A stretch of DNA of 64,000 bases from assembly GCA_037074705.1 (NCBI GenBank), contig CM073592.1, forward strand, positions 30,786,629-30,850,628. The letters are read 5' to 3'. The notes under the pieces were generated by a model that saw only the letters and a program-made list of their open reading frames with translations, made no database searches and was not told the origin of the DNA. The translations under genes and the position numbers were made by a program. Below are positions 46,200-58,339 of the stretch, in pieces; within the stretch, counting starts at the first letter, position 1, and the number at the start of each line of letters is the position of its first letter. The stretch is from Zhengitettix transpicula (taxonomy: Eukaryota > Arthropoda > Insecta > Orthoptera > Tetrigidae).

Positions 46200-47880
46200 T
46201 ACAAACTTGATGATATTCATGCACTCATAATTTCTTAGAAGCTATTTTTCGTCGATGTTTATTTCTCTTGTAGCTTGAACCAACTTTGCCTTTTGTTTAT
46301 AGAGTTTTATTTAATTTACTCTATCAAATATTTCCCACTTTCAGGTAATTCTCAAATTATGTATGGAAATAAGTTAAATCTGTAGCAGCAATAATTAGAC
46401 AGATTTGATGAGATACGTATATTCAAGCAGATAATTAATATCACTTTTTATTCTTCATTAGGAGCTTTTGATTTTTATTCATTTTAAGCTTCTATTATGG
46501 TCAGTTTTATCTTGAATGTTTCCCTTAAGTATGACATTCATAATCCCTGCACTACTATGCCAATCATATCCTGTTGCTTGATAACGGTGTCTATATTTGC
46601 CATTAATAAGTATATTTTTAGATTGACAATGAAATCTTTTCAGAGTAGAGTGTGAATAAATAATTTGTCTTGGGAACTGGCTAAACTGCCACATTCAGTT
46701 CTGATTTTTTATTATTTCAAACATTGGTTTCCACATACTTCATGAAGTTTTATAACTTAGTGTGACAAGATGTGTCTTTGAAAAGTAACAGTTTCTCATA
46801 TGTCGTTTTCCCCATGTCTTATGAGGTCATATTAAATAACAGACAACATGAATGCATTCAAACTCTGAAATTACCAAGAAGAAGACCACTTGAAAGATGG
46901 TAAAAGGACATCTAGATGGCAGGGGCTAATTGAATGAAAATAGCACAATGTAGAAATTTGAGTATCCGATGATTATGGCAACAATAGTCTGAATAATGTA
47001 TATTTTCAGCCTTTTCTTTGTTTTCTGAATCTGAAATTGCTGGTGGCAAAATATCAAGAGCATATAACTAAGATGAGTGAATATTTTTTTGTTACTAATG
47101 TGAAAATTCATTGATCTATGTAGGATTTGTAGATACAATGTGTGTGCTGATCTAAATAGTTAGCGCACATTGTTTTTTTGACTATCATGTTGTCTTTCTT
47201 GGTGTAGTGAATGAATATAGTCTTCCTGAGCTTCTAACTGAGTAAACAATCGGATTCACGACGCTTTGATGACATTCACTGCCATCGTCTTCTAGAAATA
47301 ATGTTAGTCTGGACTAATTGCTAGAAGTCGAGGGCAGTTAACGTCGTCAAAATGTCTCGGATCCAATTATTTACTAGGTTAGAAGCCTGAGAAGACTTTA
47401 TTCATAAGTAAATCAATTTTCTTGCATAAGTTTGTTAGGACAATTAATTAAATATTAATTTGATTTATGTTTAAAATTCTGATTAGCGCATTTGTAGTTT
47501 GTAATTTTGTATGTCAGACAAATACTATTTCTGTACTAATTGAAATTAAACTTAATATTCATCAATGGATTATTTATAGATTAAGTTATGGAATATATGT
47601 CTTAATCTGTGTTATTTTTTAGCACTTTATACTTGAATTTTTTGCTGCATTTACTAACTATCCATATTTTGGCTCTCTCTGAATTGGTAATTCATATTAT
47701 TTTTTTATACACAACATTTAGGTATTAAAAAAATTAGAATAAACAACGAGTTTACAATTGGGGAATCATTGTTTGGCATCAGAATAAAACAACACAGAAT
47801 ATAGTTAAAAAAAAAAGAAAAACTGAAAAAACATTTAATTTCTGTCGAGAAATGTTGGACATTCTTTATAGAATCGTTCA
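46200..47880. other. Intergenic region between NUFIP1 and the protease homologue
   Basis: The two genes converge here. The only structured item I see is the fold-back element at 47211-47405; the rest is AT-rich. Confidence 0.55.
47211..47405. mobile_element. Fold-back element
   Basis: ATGAATATAGTCTTCCTGAG at the left and CTGAGAAGACTTTATTCAT at the right are inverted copies. The pairing continues through CTTCTAAC/GTTAGAAG and GACTTCTAGCAATTAGTCC-like inner parts. Confidence 0.7.
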
Positions 47881-47886
47881 GCCTGA

Positions 47887-50800
47887 TCACAAACCAGTGA
47901 CGCTCTGGATCCAGGCGAGGTAGCTGGTTACTCTCGAGTAACCTCCAGGAGTTGAGGTCACACACGCCGAAGGATTACCGAAGCTGGAAACACCGATTAT
48001 TTTGTAAAGTCCACTGCCGTAGTTAACGACTAGGGGTCCACCGTTATCTCCCTGAAAACAAAAAGAAAATGACAATCAACTGACTTATCTGAAATTATTC
48101 TTACATTAATGTCACGTAAAAGTTAAAGAAGAGGTCATACATTTTAGTTAACTTATTCACACATTTCACTGGCAAATGAGAGGTTGTTTCTAACATAGGG
48201 ACAAGTGGATCTGATTAATTTACAAAATTATTTTTCTATTTAAGCCGTACTGTTTCTCGAAACAAATGAATTTAGAAATCTATTTTTGTAAGGTACAAAA
48301 AAAGTACGACGAGGAAGATTATTTAAAACCTCGTGCTGCTGGGTTAAACAGCAACACCGTCTAAATTAGGGCGGGAGACTCTAATCAATGCTTAGTGCAC
48401 ACACACAGCACTGGACGCAAACAAATTGGGGTACAAAGCTTGTTTTGAAGTATTTCAAATCTCAATACTCTAATACTGTAAAAGTAATAAGGAAGAAATA
48501 GAACAGAAGTATAGCTGTTAAATAGAATCATAATTTTCTAAAAATTTAAATAGGTGAAACGTCTGGAATACATGCATAGCTGTTAATGAAAGTGATAGAA
48601 AAACCTTCATTCCAGTCGAAATTTATTTCAGAGTGCATTTGAGATCCCCATGCTAAATGTTTTAAGATTTTATTAATTTATGCTCCTCGAGTTGAATCTA
48701 AGAATATTGAAGATTGAAGTCTTTCCCGGTGTAGTTGTTCGCCTAGAAGATGACGACAGAGCTTTTAGTCGTCGAAACGTTGCGTTTAAATATAAATATG
48801 CAAAACCTGTGTGAATACCGAGAACTATTTATTGAACTAAGAATATTGTTTACAATCATTTTTGGAGGTTGTAATGGTTCGTAAAATATTTTATAAATTG
48901 TATATTATCAGATAATTATCGATAAAAATGCATCAGAGGATTGAAGTTGGAATTGGGATGTGTAGGCCTATATGAATTGTGGTAAATCACTATTGTTGTT
49001 CTCAAGTTAATACTAGCAAATAATAGATGGCAGGATTCGGTTTTAATATTTCAATATTGTTAGTTATTGTCGAATCTGAACATACGAATTTTTATAAAAG
49101 GATGTGTGTGTAATTTATGTGTAAACGGTACTTACAGAACATGTATTTCCCACCATCGATGAAGCGCAAAGGTCATCTACTGTAATGCCGACACCAGCAT
49201 ATTGAAGCTGGCATTCGCTGTTGCTGATCACAACCACGTCTACGTACTGCAGGATGTCGGCGATGGTTCCTGAAATCAGTTCTATGCCATAGTTTCGTAT
49301 TCTGGTGGCAAATATGGAACATCCTATGACCTGTGATCACTTACCAGAGGAAGTGGTTCCGAATCCAGAAGCCCGGGCGGTGACTCCGACGAAAGCGTTC
49401 CCGACATCAGCCAAGGTTGGGAGAGTCGCTCGAATGATGTACGCTGGATACAAAATACGATTGTACTCGTTTTATCCAGGAACAAGGGATTATTCAAAGT
49501 CATTTCATGAAGTCGAATTACGAGTAAATGGAATTAACCAAATCTTGGACGTACAAAAGCTCTTAAAATGCTTCGCGACGCCCTTAGAAGTACTACTGTC
49601 TTGTATAATTATACATTTACAGTATCTCATTTGGATGACTGCTAAAGATACGGCCATTTACTAAAATAACATCAGTCGATGATCGAGTAAAAACTATATT
49701 GAAAGTTTTATTGACATGAAAAATGATTTCGAATCGCAGTATCGCATTTTGTTGAGAAGTTATTTTTGGAAAAAGGCAAGTAAGTAATACATTTAAATGT
49801 CCAACAAGAAAATCACTGGTCATTATGACAACTGAATAAAATCCACATTTTTAACTAAGTAATTAAGTGGATCAAACTAACATACAAGTACCTTATGTAT
49901 ATATATTTGAAACAGAAGCAGATAAAATGTGTTTGAATAAGGTATGCCAACTCATAAATAAATAACTTATATCCCGAAGTTATTCATCATTTCAAAACTG
50001 CAGCAGAAATTAATTAACAATTAACTTACACCGTGAAACGCTGTCTTAATCTAGATAACTTGCCAAATGAATTATTGGTTCGTCTCATGCGGAACTGTAT
50101 ACTTACAATTCTCAGTAACGTAAACTGGTAGCTGAATAAGTCCAACGTCGGCTCCTGCTGAAAATGAAGGGTGAGAAATTGCACTGGTGGACTGCTGGAC
50201 TACCCTCCATGTTTCAGCTGGGTTTGACAATGTAGTAGCCCCCAAGGTAACAGTCCAACTTCTACGTCTGGAACATTGTGACATTGCTGGTCTCAAATTC
50301 TAAGTTGGCGGGAAAATTTCAGTTTTGAATAGAATAACAAGATTTCAGTCTTTCCACATAAATTGATATCAGTTGTTTCCTTGTTATCGCCATTAACAGG
50401 GTGGCGTATCGTCACTTGTTGCTATTCTCGAATTCCTCAAGAGAGAATAAATGCCATTTCTCTGTTGTATATCATAGCAAGAAAAATTAAAGGGAAGTTT
50501 AGAATTCGGAGAAAATAACTCAATAGATATGATCTAGTTCTCTAAATAAGGAATTAATTTAAAGGCGGTTTACAGCAGTTGGCGACTGAGGTGATCAAGT
50601 CGACCACTGACAGAACTGAACAATTTCACCATCGGGAGCGTATTTCTATGATTCTTTCTTTCTGTTCTTTAATTAACAAATTATGTAAAACATTAAATTT
50701 TTTTCTTTTTGAATATAAGGATAAATTACAATGTATCGTAATAAAATATTAGTCAAAGAAAATAAATCAACACGCTTAATTAATTAGTCTCTAAAAGGGA

Positions 50801-53299
50801 TCTATCAATGAGTCTAATTGCTATTAGATTCGTTGATATTGTCGGGATTACTTTTGTTTTCCAATCGTAGTGTTAAATTGAATGGCATACCCAACAATAG
50901 CCTGTCCTGAGGTGAGAATGAAAGTGGATGAAATGAGAGTTCCTCCGTAGAGTGTGTTAGCATCGGTAACGATCATTGCCTGGTAAGGGATCAGAGTGGG
51001 GATCGCATTCTGGCCACCGATGATGCGAGGCTTGGGCGCAGTTCCTGCAAAAAAAAAGATTTCCATGCATATCAACTACACAAAACATATAATTAATTTT
51101 ACTTTGATACATAAAAAACCACATAACAAACAAATCATAAGTGTTAAATAAATACCAAAAAATGTGTGGTATTTATTTAGCACTTATTTTTGTCTGTCAT
51201 TTGTCTACTTAACTTATTAGTACACTTCTACGTTTTATATAATATAATTTAATTTTAATAAGCAGGAAGTATTAATTGTTGCATTTGCCTTTTCTCTATA
51301 TTTTTATGAATTTATACTACCGAAAAGGCGAATAACTTAGCCTGATTAAAATACTTGAACACACCTTTAATATGCATCGTTCTTATTTGAATTAAATCAG
51401 CACAGTGAGTATTGAACAAGCTTTGTTTTAATTTTACAGTTTTGGAAAAATAAGGGTTACGTTGTTCTACATGGTCGGAATTAACGTGTAGACTTACCGA
51501 GCACGGGTCTTGTCTTTCTCATTGGCCGAATTTTCGACAAGTCCAGAGGCTGAGCAGAAGGTGCTGCCTAAAAACAATAACATTACGATTAAAATTAATA
51601 TTTTTTTTAAAAAATACGAAATGTTCACTGACGATTTTGTTATGTAATCGTCCTTTGTTAGATAAACCGTGCCTATTTTCTGATGGTGAGTAAAATGACC
51701 GACCTACCTGATGCATATTTTCTAGGGTTTGTCCTGCATCATTTTTAGGCGAATGCCGGGTGGGTTTCTTAAACTACAGCCCGGGGGCCTTAGTTAACCC
51801 TTGGCTACCTTCCTCTACCCTTCCGAATCCCCCCCTTTCAAATTCCTTCCTATGCTATTAAAGGGGAGTTGCCACCATGTGGATTACCCTCATGTAGCTT
51901 GATATTCTGAAAAACAAAATTCTTCTAACTCTAGTTTGAATCGACTGAATGAAGAACTCGATTTTGCCGAAATGTTGATCTTCTAACGATCACACTAGTT
52001 TGAAGTCAGTATAATCATGAGTGTAAAAAACTGTTACTACTCAACCCAAGTGCTAGAAACTCGTCATCTATTGAGCAACTTCACCTTTAACATAAATTGA
52101 TCCCAAATGTCTGCAAATTTTCAGGTAACTGATTCATACGACTATTCATTACTAAAATCTTCCATTATTCGCTTCACTATGATTGTTCTGAACTAAAACT
52201 TCACAATTGTTAATTGGTACGTCGTACCTCACTACGTGCAGATTTTTTTCTTAAAATTGTTTAATATATTTTTAAAATAAAATTATTTTAAGAAGGCCCC
52301 GAAGAATCCACATTTCTGTCCAGATCTTCTATATCTCAATAACGCTTACGGTTATTTATTATATATATATAGATTCAAGTTCAAAGTCGTTGACAACATT
52401 CCAGTAAAATAAAGCCAGAAAATGGAGTCAAATTGAAGATGTGTGCGAGTTCCTCGTGACTCGATTCAACTCAAAATGAAAGTTTTCGAAAACAAGTTAT
52501 AGTTATTTTTATTTCAATCTAATCCAAAAATTTTAATTAATTTTCTATTTATTGTTACGGTTGTTTCTGCTTAAAGGCGACTACGTCGTTCATTTGACTT
52601 AGTATTCTGGCCTTACTTGCGATGTTCTGAGAATCTCTGTTCTCTTGCAGGACGCTCGAACTTTTCCAAAAGTGGTCGATATTCAGGATAGTTACAAAAT
52701 ACACGGACAACTCGATAATTATCGGTGTCATTAAGGGTAGATGAGGATAATTAACCTTTCAACGTGAAATGATTTAAGTTAAAGGAAATATGAAAACTTG
52801 GATGGATTTTAATTTTTACCATTTCATACGATTGAAAACATACGTCAGATGTAATGGGGGAAAACCGTGTTTCATCAGGAAGCACGTCTTCGATTTACGA
52901 TAAATGTGTTATAATTCGCGAACTATAAATTAAATTAAATTTTGTTTTTATTACTCTTTTTTGTTAAAAATCATTTAATTTATAACGATACAAATTTGGT
53001 CATTATGTAAACAATGTTCCAACTTTGAAACTACAGAGACAATTTTGGGCTGCTTCCTTGTAAGTGTAGTCTTAATCTCTTCTCCAAAGCCCATTTTCAA
53101 GATTAATTTTGAATTTGCAGTATCAGAAAGTGTGTGTGGAAATTACTTGTTCAAGGAAATTATGAATATATTATATTAAAAATATTAAGTCCAACTGAAG
53201 AACGTTTAATTATCATCAGCAGCATATATATAATTCAAATTGTATTATTACCTCGGACAGCGCTAGAAAAGCCAACAACAAAACCACGAGCCTCGCCAT
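47887..53299 (-). CDS. Secreted chymotrypsin-fold serine protease homologue lacking catalytic His and Ser, 276 aa
   Basis: Exons: 53252-53299, 51498-51567, 50891-51044, 50107-50267, 49345-49443, 49136-49269 and 47887-48051 (831 nt, all phases match, GT-AG). MARLVVLLLAFLALSE forms a signal peptide. A short propeptide ends in KPR|IIGGQNA, a normal trypsin-type activation site. The usual TAAHC is FILTSGQAIVG, so His57 and Cys58 are gone, and the partner Cys42 is Tyr (LYGGTLISS). Asp102 is kept (GADVGLIQL). The usual GDSGGP is GDNGGPL, so Ser195 is Asn. The Cys residues near 168, 182, 191 and 220 remain, and the C-terminus has the normal AWIQS helix. I infer a folded, secreted, cleavable but catalytically dead protein; such homologues act as cofactors or binding proteins in insect gut or haemolymph. 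The intact frame across seven exons argues against a pseudogene. Confidence 0.93.
51568..53251 (-). other. First intron of the protease homologue
   Basis: 1.7 kb containing the retroelement fragment at 51698-51903. The remainder is AT-rich with no other element I can name. Confidence 0.7.
51698..51903 (+). mobile_element. Retroelement 3' fragment (GTAGCCTG family) in the first intron of the protease homologue
   Basis: Starts GACCGACCTACCTGATGCAT, contains TAAAGGGGAGTTGCCACCAT and ends CCCTCATGTAGCTTG. It aligns with the 3' half of the copies at 20.3, 56.4 and 63.4 kb. Confidence 0.65.
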
Positions 53300-53337
53300 G
53301 TTGTCGATTCTGATTGACGGAGCTTATTCGACGATAA

Positions 53338-53346
53338 TTTATATGG
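53338..53346 (-). promoter_or_regulatory. TATA box of the protease homologue
   Basis: CATATAAATT in minus sense, about 40 nt upstream of the start codon at 53299. CGTCAATCAG between them could hold the start site. Confidence 0.65.
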
Positions 53347-53619
53347 TTCCCATATCGCTGGTCAATCTTTATCTGCCACCGGTTTGATAACAATCGTGTG
53401 GAAAGGCATTAGAAATCTAGGTTACCAATGGCCTGACTGAAACAAAGAGAAACATTGCTATCGAAAGAGGAATTTTTCGCAAAATCATGTTACGTATTTC
53501 TTGGAATAGTAATGATTCTCGTTAGAAATCAGAATTGAAACATTTGATACTGTAAATGGCTTATGAAGAGGCATATATGCTCTCAACTATAACCAGCGGA
53601 TAAAAGAAACCTTGCCGAC

Positions 53620-53657
53620 CCCTGTGGTGTAGAGGTCAGCGTGACTGCCTCACGCAC
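53620..53657 (+). mobile_element. Truncated tRNA-derived SINE head
   Basis: CCCCTGTGGTGTAGAGGTCAGCG matches the box A head of the SINE at 21125. Box B is missing because the sequence runs into a CA microsatellite. Confidence 0.5.
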
Positions 53658-53663
53658 ACACAT

Positions 53664-53667
<4 letters not shown>

Positions 53668-53711
<44 letters not shown>
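53668..53711. repeat. (CA)n microsatellite
   Basis: More than 40 bp of AC repeats directly before the palindrome at 53718-53791. Confidence 0.95.
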
Positions 53712-53714
<3 letters not shown>

Positions 53715-53717
53715 GTA

Positions 53718-53791
53718 TATATATATGATGCGACTGTAAATAAATCAATATATATATATATTGATTTATTTACAGTCGATTCATATATATA
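53718..53791. repeat. Near-perfect palindrome with a 48-bp perfect core
   Basis: 53731-53778 equals its own reverse complement (CGACTGTAAATAAATCAA, six TA, then the mirror arm). Pairing continues outward with two mismatches to about 53718/53791. Confidence 0.9.
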
Positions 53792-53797
53792 CATATA

Positions 53798-54713
53798 TAG
53801 TAATCGGGCATTCATTAAAATTCAACATGAAAATTGAAAAATTAGAATTTATTCAGCTATTAATAAATTATAATTTACAAAAGTTATTTAGGCAAATAAA
53901 TTTCAATTCACATTATCAATTGATCTTTTATAATAAAATGACTATATCTCAGGGTCGTTTACTGGGCCTTTAATAAAGAAAATACTTGTTAACAATGAAA
54001 TTTTTATCAAGCTATCATGGACTTAATTCATCAATAGATTTATTACAATGCAAAAACATAAAATATGAACTTTAAATTCTGAACGAAATTCGAAATCTAA
54101 CGACAATATCTTTACTTATGAGTTTACAGATAGTAATTCTGTGGAATTTTAGCTTACTGTCTCTGGTACTCAAGGAAATTGTCTCGTTCGTACACACACA
54201 CTTATAGCACTTTATAGACAGGCCATTTTTATCGACTGACTCTAATCAACACTTTTAGTTTTGCAATAGTTGGTTCACTGTTCGTTTAAGAAATCCTATT
54301 AGCTCGTTCCGAAGATTGTGAACTGCTGGATGCTGTTACCTGGGCTCCCAAAAATCGAAGAAAGTGATCTTAATTGAGAATATAATGATTTAGACTCAGC
54401 ACTCTAAATATTTAGCGTTGAATATTACGTAGTTATCTCACAGCCTGCAACTTTTAAAAATGTTCTAACTGTTGTTACATGTATCCAGGCACTTTCTGGA
54501 TTTTATACTTTTCGTTTGTCCACTGCTATATTCCCACGAAGACTTTACTGGAGCTCGGCTCCCCACAGACTCTGCAATGCGCGTCAAGTGAACCAACATC
54601 TACAATTCCCACAAACATTGCATTCTTGCCACATTCTTGTGTTCGACTTGTGTGTTTTATGCCGCTAACAATGCGAATTAAAATTTTTGTTTATTAATTG
54701 ATTATTTCCTTTT
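53798..54713 (-). mobile_element. Diverged LTR-like element C
   Basis: TA-flanked block that carries the family core ATCTCAGGGTCGTTTACTGGG (53946-53966) in the same orientation as element B. The TG/CA ends are not intact. It is adjacent to the palindrome on the left and a TA tract (54714-54735) on the right. The frame at 54479-54697 is probably chance. Confidence 0.45.
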
Positions 54714-54739
54714 AATTATATATATATATATATAGCATC

Positions 54740-55570
54740 GTTGCTAGCTCTGGGGAGTATAAAATACTATAATATACTAAGAATTGAATAACATTTAGTG
54801 AGTAATGTAATTAACCAAGGTGAACAAGACGAGCAGAATCAAACGCTTCTAATAACCGAAGATCAAAAGCCTGACTAGTTTCTTAAATATTATGAACGCG
54901 TCTTGACAGCCAGTTTTGATAATTACCGGCGAGGGAAAATGTGTTTGTAATAGTAAAGCAAATAATTTAGTTTCGTTGCTGGTAACTTATGTCATCTTTG
55001 GACTCCAGTTTTGAAATATAATGAACATTATTTTAATACACATGTCCTTAGAAACATATTTAGACATGATTATATTATTTTAATAGTTGAATATAGTGAC
55101 ATCAGTTACCGAGCTCTACTTTTTTTTAAGACAAGTTTCTTAACTTATTTTCTTTACAATTGAGATATATTTTTCGCTCATTACCTTTTTCTCATACTTC
55201 ATAGATCGAAATGGGATTCGTCAACTTTGGATGATGCACTTGAATACAACGGCAAATGGGTTCAAAAACGTTTCAAATTTTTTTTCCTGTGAATGTTCCA
55301 GCAGGGAATACTCCAGCATGTAAAACATTTCAGGAGAAAATAGCGAGGTGAACGGACCACTGTCTACTAACACGTTTGTAGGTTTTTTTTAACGAGGGAA
55401 GGTGAAAATTCTTCAAAAAGACACCGGTAGCAGTCCGCACTACCCCGTAGTGTGGGATTTTTACCCACTAAAAAACACCTCCCTTTCCATCGATGACCAA
55501 TTATTGCTTCATGCGGAACTGCAGTTAAGTGTTACATCGTAGGAAGCGGTCTTAGCTGTGGCTGTTCCTC
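54740..55570. other. Intergenic stretch
   Basis: AT-rich without a recognised gene. The part from 55380 (CACCGGTAGCAGTCCGCACT and onward) is more GC-rich and is probably the 3' non-coding end of the LINE remnant that follows. Confidence 0.5.
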
Positions 55571-55573
55571 CTA

Positions 55574-55872
55574 TTACGGACCATTCTCCTTTTCATCTTT
55601 GCGTAGCTCCTTTATAACCGTAGCGGCGTGTTTGCTGATGGCCTTCCACTTGTCTGCTGACTCTAGCATAACAGAAACCAGATTGGCGGGTGTTATTTCA
55701 ATCTTTACTTCGTCTCTAAGAATACTTAGATTTTCAGAATGAGGTCATTTGAAAAAAGCGTGTTTGACGTCTTCCTCCTCCTTACCACAGTTCAAGCACA
55801 CGGGGCTGTTCACTGACTTGAACCTATAGAGATATTTACGAAAACATCCATGCCCTGTTTGTAGTTACGAAT
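55574..55872 (-). pseudogene. R1/Jockey-like LINE remnant (RT C-terminus with zinc knuckle)
   Basis: The minus frame reads LQTGHGCFRKYLYRFK, then SPVCLNCGKEEEDVKHAFFK, an in-frame TGA where the last knuckle Cys should be, then PHSENLSILRDEV and a Lys/Glu-rich tail to TAA at 55574. TGHG.F..YL.RF and C..CG....H.FF.C are the standard C-terminal marks of R1/Jockey-type LINE proteins. The TGC-to-TGA change and the missing upstream RT show it is dead. Confidence 0.75.
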
Positions 55873-56432
55873 GAACAAAACCAGCAGTCCATTCGTTGAT
55901 GTCACTATACTTAATCAAAATTATTATGCAAAATTTAATTTGGTGAGGAATTCCCTTGTAAACTTTAGGTTTTAGTAAACTTTTGTGGTGTTATTATTAT
56001 TTAAATTTACAGATGATTTATATGTCACCTTTAGATATAAATTTAGACAGTTGGACACAACGAATTGCAGTGATCTCCAATCTCAGTGCCAGAAAACAAA
56101 AACTGGTATAGTTCTGGAAACCGAATAAAGAGGTCATTTTATTGGTAAACGGGCTTGATAGATTCACTCTGAATTATTTCTATATGGATCCTTTAGCATT
56201 GTTTTAAAAACTCAAGTATTATACCGCGTTCATTTGGAATACATTATAGATATAGTTAATTTACTTGTTTACCTATTGATGATTATTGGCTCGACACTCT
56301 TATCGTCTTTGGGCAGTGTGCCGATTGAATTTCAGACTACCTCCAGTTTTCTTGTACGTGGTGGACACAACGTGCCGGGTTTAGAACCAACGTACCTCTC
56401 TGATGAGAAGAAATGACGCTGACCACCACGCC

Positions 56433-56860
56433 AAAACTTTTTTTTTATAGAGTAACAGGCTACATGAGGATAATCCACGTGGTGGCCACTTCCCTTTAAT
56501 AGCATAGTAAGGGATTTGAAGGGGGATGCGGGAAGGTAGAGAAAGGTAGCCAAGGTTTAACTAGCGCCTCCGGGCTATAATTTAAGGATAGTACCCGGCA
56601 TTCACCTAAAAGTGATGCAGGACAAACCCTAGAAATTCTGCACCAAGTAGGTCGGGCATTGGGTAATCGTCCCACACATTTCCGATGGCGGGAGAGGGGT
56701 TTGCTGTGGGGACGCAGCATTACCTTCTCTGTGCCTCGACCAGTTATGAGGCAGCTGGCCAACTGTTCCCCATGGGAATAGAGAACAACTCTTACCGTAT
56801 GCCCAAGGTCTGTGACCCCGGAACATTCAACTCTCAAAACAGGCCGAGGTGCCTCGGTTT
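56433..56860 (-). mobile_element. Poly(A)-ended retroelement (GTAGCCTG family), near full-length short form
   Basis: In minus sense it starts near CTCGGCCTGTTTTGAGAG and ends GTAGCCTGTTACTCTATA followed by A9. The internal part contains GCTGCGTCCCCACAGCAAAC. It resembles a long SINE or a LINE-derived short element; no protein is evident. The frames at 56496-56900 come from this repeat. Confidence 0.65.
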
Positions 56861-56999
56861 ATGGAACCTAAGTTCAAAAACGGAGAGTGCCCAAAGGTAG
56901 TCAGCCCTCTCCGTCTCTCCAGAAAGGTTCTGCCTGCGAGAGAACAGCTCTCGGTGACCACAGCTTTAATACAATTATAGTAAATTAAATACACATTGC

Positions 57000-57900
57000 C
57001 TGTGTTCACTTTGCAGACAGTGAACTGTGAAGTTTAGAATAGTTTCAAAAGGACGAGGAATATTTTATTCAAGTGCCGTCGTCAAGAGAATATTAAATAA
57101 AGAAATAAATCCGTGTTGAACAGATGACATTTTTTTCCCCAAAATATAAATAGACACTTGAAGGACTTACTCACATTTCTATCTCTTTTTGGTTTATAAC
57201 ATTTCATAAAATATGTCAGAAGGACTGTACTTAGTATAAACTTTTTACAAATGAAAATGGGATGCGATGAAAATAATTTCATACTTCAAATAAGAAAGAC
57301 ACTCCCAAAATTTCCTATTTTACGTCCAATGGTACCGGACACATTCCTAGAATTATAATACTGCAACCATAGATTCATCTTCAGAATATATCAATTTCAT
57401 CGCATATTTATTTTGTACTCGATTAATTTTCATATTGATTGTTTTAAGTCTTAAAAATTAGCCTATTTATAAAACAAAACCAAATTTATTTGAATGTTAG
57501 ATGGGAATAGATTAATACTTTTTGATTTACAAGATTTCTAGATAATTACTGAGGACGTGATGGCTTGGCCTAGATTTGTGTAACGAGCAAACGTTCAAGT
57601 ATCGCTCTTCAGCATACTAGATTGGTGTATCAATTATTTAACAAGGTGAATAGGAGGAAAAGAGAGGAACAGAGATAAGACGTGTTACAGGATGACCAGT
57701 TGATAATGACGTGATGATTCAGATGATTCTCTTAAAGTTTTAGATAATTTTTTTTCCAGGGTCTTGTTACATAACGTGTTAGAGTGCTTTTGAGAGCTTT
57801 GACATTTGATGTACAGATTACAGGAAAATTTTTAATCTCTTGTGCAATAAATATCTTTAAATTAATGTTCTTCTATCCTGGTCATTAGCAGAAAAAAATT
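57000..57900. other. Intergenic stretch
   Basis: AT-rich; nothing recognised. Confidence 0.5.
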
Positions 57901-57902
57901 AA

Positions 57903-57938
<36 letters not shown>

Positions 57939-57939
<1 letters not shown>

Positions 57940-58291
57940 GTAGAAGTCGCTATTTTTCTTTAGTTGTACCCGCCGGGAAACTCAGCACTATATTATTTTA
58001 TTTGTTGGGCGAGAGATAATTTTTACGCAACATTATCAAAATCAAAATTATTACTTTACTTTATAGTTTTTAATAGAAGCATAAAAATCCCTTTATTCAC
58101 TCCTCCGTGTATTATTTTTTATTTCTCACAATTTTTTAATATTACATAAATTCCATATCTCTAGTTTTTACGAACTCGTCCCTCTCCAAAGTTTCCAAAG
58201 ATAATCATTTTTCACAAAAACAAAAACTGTTGCATAGCAACCAACATTCCTTTTCTTCTTTTATTAACATAAAACTTCTACATCAATTACC

Positions 58292-58294
<3 letters not shown>
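57939..58294 (+). mobile_element. TA-flanked insertion E (LTR-like or MITE-like)
   Basis: Starts TGTAGAAGTCGC and ends TCAATTACCACA between TA tracts at 57907-57938 and 58295-58331. The TG...CA ends resemble elements A, B and D, but the left ATAT is imperfect (AATA). Confidence 0.4.
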
Positions 58295-58333
<39 letters not shown>

Positions 58334-58339
58334 CAACTA

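Noticed and set aside
49305..49664. 119-codon plus frame over a protease-homologue exon
   Set aside because: It is antisense to the exon at 49345-49443, and its remainder is intron.
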